In this document: positions 57,914 through 64,000 of the stretch, one piece after another
Layout: every line of letters starts with the position of its first letter
Numbering within the stretch: the stretch's first letter is position 1
Origin: Carettochelys insculpta
Lineage: Eukaryota > Chordata > Testudines > Carettochelyidae
Assembly (NCBI RefSeq): GCF_033958435.1
Contig: NC_134139.1
Span: forward strand, 207,621,501-207,685,500
Length of the DNA stretch: 64,000 nucleotides
Direction of reading: 5' to 3'
Program-made: the position numbers and the translations under genes
The notes under the pieces: model-generated
What the model was told of the DNA's origin: nothing
The model's input: the letters and a program-made list of their open reading frames with translations, nothing else
Database searches by the model: none

Positions 57914-59071
57914 AGGCACAGCTAGAGAAATCTACCCAGGGGAGGTTGACTTAAAATCAAGCTACTTTCAGCCCCAGGCTGGGATTTCCTTTTCACTAAG
58001 GCAAATGCAATCAGCCACAAAAGTAGCCCTGCCAGCTCCAGCGGCCAGCCAGGTGCCAAATAAGTAAACCCACACACTTCTCAGCTGCTCCAGCAGCCCA
58101 GACCAAACAAGCCCAACTCAGGCGAAAGGTTTTGAAACCTATTTCACCCAAGGGCAGACGGATTCTTCTGGGCCCGAAGGGCCCGGCCGCAGTCTCAAAT
58201 CACTACATACGTGGATCTAACCCAAATCGCCACGTGTGCCAATCCTTCAGATCTAAGAGCTAAAGGTTTAGGAATACAAAAGAAAGAAGAGGTTTGGAGA
58301 GAAAAATGGTGAAAGCAATACTTGACATCCGTCCATTAGGGCTATTGATGCCGGCCAGCGGTGTTCCTTGCTGATTCTTGAAAGTCTCTGAAAGTCCACC
58401 CCATAAGGGAAACGATTTCAGGCTCCATATCTTTGCTTCCTGGAGAAGTGGAGATCCGGCGAGCTGAAGTCAGCCTGCTAGAAAACGGATCCCTGGAAAC
58501 AGGACCCAGACCAAAGTATCAAGATGAAATAGAAGATGGATGCTGCTAGGTCTACCTCCTGGAAGTGTCTTGTGTCCAGGCAGTAAAACCTTTCTCCTTG
58601 TCATCAAGCCCCTGAGGGTCCTAAAGTCACCAGCCCCAGGTAGGCTGTTGCGGCCAAGTGGCAATGGATGACTTCCAAGAGACAGACTCAGTTCCCTCGA
58701 AGGGTATTGTCCTTTGTCTCAATCAAGTGCCCTGGCGTGGGTGGCAATCACCCCTCCCGTTGTGTACTTTTGGCTCGCAATATTCCGCAGACAACTAGAG
58801 AGCTAAAAATCTATGAAGTTGACCCACAAACATGGCACAGACCTATAAGTAGCATCCCTCGATTCAGGGCATCCTCAGCTATCATGAGACACCTCCCAGG
58901 GGCCGCCAGTACAATATTTGAGACCAACAGCTACACTGGGCACATCAGATGGCTTCCGCAGCAATAGGAAAATGCAATCGGGTGACACAGGGGACTGGCC
59001 CAGAGGAGCTGTCAAGGTTCCTTCCAAATCTAGACGACCACGGCATGGCTTCAGATGGCTGGGTGAGCAGA

Positions 59072-59093
59072 GCATTGTGGGAGAGGGGGCAGG
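59072..59093 (+). promoter_or_regulatory. U1 distal element, copy 13
   Basis: Same ZNF143-type core and G-rich box at -213. Confidence 0.75.
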
Positions 59094-59223
59094 CTGCTGA
59101 GTAGGGCCTGAATTTGGTAGCCAGGGCTTTTGTGGAGATGAATGCTAGGCTGGGCCATGGCAGGGAAGCTTGTGGCAGTGGTGGCTGGTGTGGATGAGGC
59201 CTGTGAGAGGGCCGAGGCCACCT

Positions 59224-59243
59224 CCACCCTATGCTGAGAGCCT
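59224..59243 (+). promoter_or_regulatory. U1 PSE, copy 13
   Basis: GAGAG form of the element at -61 to -42. Confidence 0.65.
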
Positions 59244-59284
59244 GGGGTGCGTGAGGTGGAGCTCAGCGTGGGGGTGAGTCTCTC

Positions 59285-59448
59285 ATACTTACCTGGCAGG
59301 GGAAATACCATGATCGGGAAGGTGGTTTTCCCAGGGTGAGGCTTCTCCATTGCACTGTGGTTGTTGCTGACCCCTGTGATTTCCCCCAAGGGGGAAACTC
59401 AACTGCATAATTTGTGGTAGTGGGGGACTGCATTCGTGCTTTCCCCTG
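59285..59448 (+). ncRNA. RNU1: U1 snRNA-like gene, copy 13
   Basis: 164 nt; identical by eye to copy 11 although 9199 bp away with a different-class copy between them. Confidence 0.95.
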
Positions 59449-59455
59449 ATATTAA

Positions 59456-59471
59456 GTATGACAAAAATAGA
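59456..59471 (+). terminator. snRNA 3' box, copy 13
   Basis: GTATGACAAAAATAGA at the same spacing. Confidence 0.75.
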
Positions 59472-59693
59472 CCAGACTGGATGAGTTGATAAAACAGGCT
59501 AGAATGTTTTCTTTACAACTGATATGGATTGGTTTGTGTATCCAAGTGAGTCTATACTGCAATGCTTTTTCTCCTGAAGGCTTTGTTGCAAGGTACTTTG
59601 CAAGAAAACTTCTGTCAACAATTTAGTTTCTTCTTGTGAATGGGAGGAGAAAAGAGATCTTCTCTGTTGATGGTGGGCAGCTGGCCTGCTTGA

Positions 59694-60268
59694 CCCTTGT
59701 CTAGACAAAACAGCCAAGTGGAAAGATAGCAGCTAGGGCTGTCTGGTGTCCTGCAAGCCCTGACTATGGAGAGAGGGCCTGTTGGCACATCCAGAGTAGC
59801 TTCCTGTGGCCAGATGTCTGTGGTCAGCAGCGTTATTGCTTGTGAGGAGGAGCGGCGTGCGGCTGTTGACAAAAGTGCCATTTTCTGTGGACTTCCAGTT
59901 GACAGAAAGCCTTGGGAATTTGGGAGCTCCCCGGTTTTGTGGACAAAATGCCCCTTTTGCCGACAAAACCCTCTAGTCTAGACTTAGCCTAGTAGCTGAG
60001 GCTACGTCTACGCTAGAAGCATCTCTCAAGAGTGCTTAGTGTCGCAAGAGACGTACCGCCAAATCTTTTGTCGACAGATTGTGTCTACGCGTAAGAGCAG
60101 ATGGATCCTTTGATCGCTCCGTGGCCAAAAAAAGTCCTCCGGAGCGTCTACACGGACGGCTTTCTGTTGCCAATTTCTGTTGACAAAAGGCACATTGGTT
60201 GTGGACGACCTGCGAGTTTTGTAGCCTAAACCCTAGCGGTGTCTCCAAAAGTCTCTAGCGTAGCCCTT
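59694..60268. mobile_element. MITE-like pair, unit 13/14 junction
   Basis: Subtype-B form matching the unit 11/12 junction at an offset of 9199 bp. Confidence 0.55.
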
Positions 60269-60322
60269 GGTGGGTAGTAAGTGGAGTGCCCCGGTTTTAG
60301 CCGCGGGGCTGGGGCTGTTGAA

Positions 60323-61257
60323 CATAGAAGCAGAGAATCCTAGAATCCTAGGACTGGAAGGGACCTCGAGAGGCCATCGAGTCCAGCCCCCTGCCCCAAT
60401 GGCAGGACCAAGTACTATCTAAACCATCGCTGAGAGACATCTATCTAACCTGTTCTTAAATATCTCCAGTGATGGGGATTCCACAACCTCCCTTGGCAAT
60501 TTAGTCCACTGATTGACCACCCTGACAGTTAGGAACTTTTTCCTAATGTCCAACCTAAACCTCCCTTGCTGCAGTTTAAGCCCGTTGTCTCTTGTTCTAT
60601 CCTCAGAGGCCAAGAAGAACAAGTTTTCTCCTTCTTCCTTATGACTCCCTTTTAGATACCTGAAAACCGCTATCATGTCTCCCTTCAATCGTCTCTTTTC
60701 CAAACTAAACAAGCCCAATTGTTTCAACCTTTTTTCATAGGTCACATTCTCGAGACCTTGAATCATTCTTGTCGCTCTTTTCTGGACCCTCTCTAGTTTC
60801 CGCACATCTTTTTTGAACTGCGGTGCCCAGAACTGGACACAATCCTCCAGCTGAGGCCTAACCAGCGCAGAGTAGAGCGAAAGAATGACTTCTCTTGTCT
60901 TCTTCACAACACACTTGTTAATGCGTCCCAGATTCATGTTGGCTTTTTTTTGCAAAGGCATCACACTGTTGACTCATATTTAGCTTGTGGTCCACGATAA
61001 TCCCTAGATCCTGTTCTGCTGGAGTCCTTCCTAGACAGCCTCTCCCCATTCTGTATGTGTGAAACGGATTGTTCCTTCCCAAGTGGAGCACTTTGCATTT
61101 GTCCTTATTAAACTTCATCCTCTTTACCTCAGACTATTTGTCCAATTTATCCAGATCATTTGGAATGACGACCCTCTCCTCCAAAGCAGTTGCAACCCCT
61201 CCCAACTTGGGATCATCTCCAAACTTAAGAAGCGTCCTTTTTATGCCAAGATCTAAA
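60323..61257 (-). mobile_element. CR1 LINE 3' fragment, unit 14
   Basis: Tail frame 60419-60964 identical to that of unit 12. Confidence 0.93.
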
Positions 61258-62518
61258 CATCTTCATTGATGACGCGGAGAATGGACTGGATGATTCCAAG
61301 TAGGCGGAGAGGTAGTTACGCTGGCTGACAGCGGTGAGGTGCAGAGTGTCCTCGGCCAATTGGAGCAGTGGGTCAGTCGGAATCTGCTGAGGTGGAAGAA
61401 GGTCAAGGGCAGAGTCGTGCACTTCGGAGGGAGGAATTGCAAGCATTGTTAGAGGCTGGGAAGTGACTGGCTAAGTTGCAGTGCAGCCAAAATGGAGCTG
61501 GGGCTGAGGGGGGCTGAGAAGCTGGCCATGAGCCAAGAGAGTGCCCCCGTATCCAAGGAGGCGCAAGACACATTGGGGTGCATTAGGAGGAGCTTTGCCA
61601 GCAGATGGGGGAAGTGATTCTTCTCCTCTACTCGGCGCTGCTGAGGCTGCCTCTGGGCTGGAGGACGACAGGGGGCTTCAAGTCCCGTTGCCGTCTGTGG
61701 AGTTGTGTTCCCGCCTCATGCGGGTGGCAGAGCAGCGCCAGCAGCTGCTTGAGCTGCAGCAGCTCCAAAGGGCTGCTAAAAGGCCTGGCGGGGGCTGTCC
61801 AGCAGCAGAAGCAGGCACCGAGGAAGGATCCGTTTTTGCATAGCTATGGAATGGGAAGTGACCGTCTGGGGAGGAGCGCTCCGAAAGGGATGGAGGCTGG
61901 TAGTGGAGTCCAAGCTGAAGAGGAATCACCCCAGTGTGGCACTGATTCTAAAAAAACCCATCGCGTCCTGGGCTTTATTAAGAGCAGCATTGCGAGCGAG
62001 ACTGGAGCGGTCAATCTTTTGTTGTGCTCTGTGCTGATGAGGCCCCAAGTGGAGTGTCCGGTTCTGGGGGCCACGTGTTAGGAGAGATCTGGAGAAATTG
62101 GAAGAAGTCCAAAGAAGACGAATAAAAATGATTAAAAATCCAGAGAACGTGACCTATGAGGGTGGGAAAAGTCTGATTGTTTAGTCTGGAAAAGAGAGGG
62201 CTGGGAAGGGACACGATGAGAGCGTTGACGTAGCTACAAGGGTGATCCGAGGTGGAGGAGGAGGAAACTTCTTCTCCTTGGCCGCTGAGGCCAGAAGAGG
62301 CAATGGGCTGAAATTGACGCAAGGGAGCTTTAGGTTGGGAATTAGGGAAAACTTCCTTCCTGTCAGGGTGGATAAACGCTGGAGTCAATTGCCTGGGGAG
62401 GTTGTGAAATCCCATCGCTGGAGATTTTGAAGAGCAGGTTAGAAAAGCACCTCTCAGGGCAGGTGTAACTGGTGCTTGGTTGTGCCCTGAGGACAGGGTG
62501 TGATATGAGGGGGTTTCC
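61258..62518 (+). mobile_element. Older CR1 remnants with insert, unit 14
   Basis: As unit 12, with a private CTTCGGAGG near 61432. Confidence 0.85.
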
Positions 62519-63676
62519 AGGCACAGCTAGAGAAATCTACCCAGGGGAGGTTGACTTAAAATCAAGCTACTTTCAGCCCCAGGCTGGGATTTCCTTTTCA
62601 CTAAGGCAAATGCAATCAGCCACAAAAGTAGCCCTGCCAGCTCCAGCGGCCAGCCAGGTGCCAAATAAGTAAACCCACACACTTCTCAGCTGCTCCAGCA
62701 GCCCAGACCAAACAAGCCCAACTCAGGCGAAAGGTTTTGAAACCTATTTCACCCAAGAGCAGACGGATTCTTCTGGGCCCGAAGGGCCCGGCCGCAGTCT
62801 CAAGTCACTACATATGTGGATCTAACCCAAATCGCCACGTGTGCCAGTCCTTCAGATCTAAGAGCTAAAGGTTTAGGAATACAAAAGAAAGAAGAGGTTT
62901 GGAGAGAAAAATGGTGAAAGCAATACTTGACATCCGTCCATTAGGGCTATTGATGCCGGCCAGCAGTGTTCTTTGCTGATTTTTGAAAGTCTCTGAAAGT
63001 CCACCCCATAAGGGAAACGATTTCAGGCTCCGTATCTTTGCTTCCTGGAGAAGTGGAGATCTGGCGAACTGAAGTCAGCCTGCTCGAAAACGGATCCCTG
63101 GAAACAGGACCCAGACCAGAGTATCAAGGTGAAATACAAGATGGATGCTGCTAGGTCTACCTCCTGGAAGTGTCTTGTGTCCAGGCAGTAAAACCTTTCT
63201 CCTTGTCATCAAGCCCCTGAGGGTCCTAAAGTCACCAGCCCCAGGTAGGCTGTTGCGGCCAAGTGGCAATGGATGACTTCCAAGAGACAGACTCAGTTCC
63301 CTCGAAGGGTATTGTCCTTTGTCTCAATCAAGTGCCCTGGCGTGGGTGGCAATCACCCCTCCCGTTGTGTACTTTTGGCTCGCAATATTCCGAAGAAAAC
63401 TAGAGAGCTGAAAATCTATGAAGTTGACCCACAAACATGGCACAGACCTATAAGTAGCATCCCTAGATTCAGGGCATCCTCAGCTATCATGAGACACCTC
63501 CCATGGGCCACCAGCACAATATTTGGTGCCCACAGCTACACTGGGCACATCAGATGGCTTCCGCAGCAATAGGAAAATGCAATCGGGTGACACAGGGGAC
63601 TGGCCCAGAGGAGCTGTCAAGGTTCCTTCCAAATCTAGACGACCACGGCATGGCTTCAGATGGCTGGGTGAGCAGA

Positions 63677-63698
63677 GCATTGTGGGAGAGGGGGCAGG
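63677..63698 (+). promoter_or_regulatory. U1 distal element, copy 14
   Basis: Same ZNF143-type core and G-rich box at -213; its RNA runs off the window. Confidence 0.75.
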
Positions 63699-63828
63699 CT
63701 GCTGAGTAGGGCCTGAATTTGGTAGCCAGGGCTTTTGTGGAGATGAATGCGAGGCTGGGCCATGGCAGGGAAGCTTGTGGCAGTGGTGGCTGGTGTGGAT
63801 GAGGCCTGTGAGAGGGCCGAGGCCACCT

Positions 63829-63848
63829 CCACCCTATGCTGAGAGCCT
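63829..63848 (+). promoter_or_regulatory. U1 PSE, copy 14
   Basis: GAGAG form of the element at -61 to -42. Confidence 0.65.
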
Positions 63849-63889
63849 GGGGTGCGTGAGGTGGAGCTCAGCGTGGGGGTGAGTCTCTC

Positions 63890-64000
63890 ATACTTACCTG
63901 GCAGGGGAAATACCATGATCTGGAAGGTGGTTTTCCCAGGGTGAGGCTTCTTCATTGCACTCTGGTTGTTGCTGACCCCTGTGGTTTCCCCCAAGGGGAA
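63890..64000 (+). ncRNA. RNU1: U1 snRNA-like gene, copy 14 (first 111 nt; truncated by window)
   Basis: Starts ATACTTACCTGG and stops in stem-loop III at the window edge. T32/G33 loop I, U63 and C73 as in copy 12, but with G51 retained. Confidence 0.93.

Larger units (their letters stand above)
55225..59829. repeat. Array unit 13 (4605 bp)
   Basis: Subtype-A minus-strand CR1, a private one-G deletion in the G run near 57003, then a subtype-B U1 region with the G32-form U1. Confidence 0.95.
1..64000. repeat. Tandem array of ~4.6-kb U1 snRNA repeat units (13 complete, 1 partial)
   Basis: The same ordered set of sequence blocks recurs 14 times in one orientation. The U1 5' ends fall at 4062, 8657, 13261, 17866, 22461, 27065, 31670, 36274, 40877, 45481, 50086, 54691, 59285 and 63890, so the spacing is 4594-4605 bp. 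Both window edges lie inside a unit, so the array extends beyond the window in both directions. Units differ by scattered substitutions and a few small indels and fall into two main subtypes, which is typical of concerted evolution. Tandem U1 clusters are known in other vertebrates, for example frogs. Unit boundaries used here are arbitrary and start at the base matching window position 1. Confidence 0.97.
59830..64000. repeat. Array unit 14 (partial, cut by window edge)
   Basis: 4171 bp are visible. It repeats unit 12 almost exactly at an offset of 9199 bp. A visible difference is CTTCGGAGGG versus CTTGGGAGGG near 61434. It ends inside its U1 gene. Confidence 0.95.

Noticed and set aside
1..64000. 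CRISPR array, bacterial operon or phage interpretation of the regular repeats
   Set aside because: The period is 4.6 kb, the contents are U1 snRNA and CR1 LINE sequence, and there are no short direct repeats with unique spacers and no bacterial genes.

Overview
The whole window is one head-to-tail tandem array with a period of about 4.6 kb: 13 complete units plus a 14th cut off by the right edge. Every unit carries one 164-nt U1 spliceosomal snRNA-like gene on the + strand. Each gene has the external signals expected of a vertebrate Pol II snRNA gene: a ZNF143/Staf-type distal element near -213, a PSE-like element at -61 to -42, and a 3' box 8-23 nt downstream of the RNA. There is no protein-coding host gene that I can support. 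The conceptual ORFs are CR1 LINE remnants or chance frames repeated unit after unit.

Organism: a vertebrate, and most likely a turtle. This is an inference from recalled repeat families. The minus-strand CR1 3' end, with its 8-bp terminal repeats, and the GTTGACAAAA/GGCTACGTCTAC-type inverted-repeat elements resemble those abundant in turtle genomes. A crocodilian or other sauropsid is not excluded.

Unit layout, using unit 1 coordinates: inverted-repeat element remnants (1-440; complete form 4460-5035); CR1 3' end on the minus strand (495-1429); a second, more decayed CR1 on the plus strand (1430-2690), interrupted by a GC/CAG-rich non-CR1 segment (about 1827-2110); a unique spacer (2691-3848); the distal element (3849-3870); PSE (4001-4020); U1 RNA (4062-4225); 3' box (4233-4248); and a short A/T-richer spacer (4249-4459). 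The transposons occupy the same place in every unit, so they were present before the array amplified.

The U1 copies keep the 5' splice-site-pairing end (positions 1-11), the Sm site core and the four-stem layout. They differ from human U1 at about 18 positions, counted by eye. Changes fall in the U1-70K-binding loop of stem-loop I (A32 to U or G, C33 to G) and in the stem around the U1A-binding loop. Five changes are transitions at ancestral CpGs, and four of these form two compensated base pairs in stems III and IV. The array could therefore be a divergent or variant U1 class still under structural constraint, or a formerly methylated, decaying U1 cluster. Units fall into two main subtypes and are mosaics of each other, with nearly identical blocks offset by one unit (about 4.6 kb) or two units (about 9.2 kb). 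That pattern points to unequal crossover and gene conversion.
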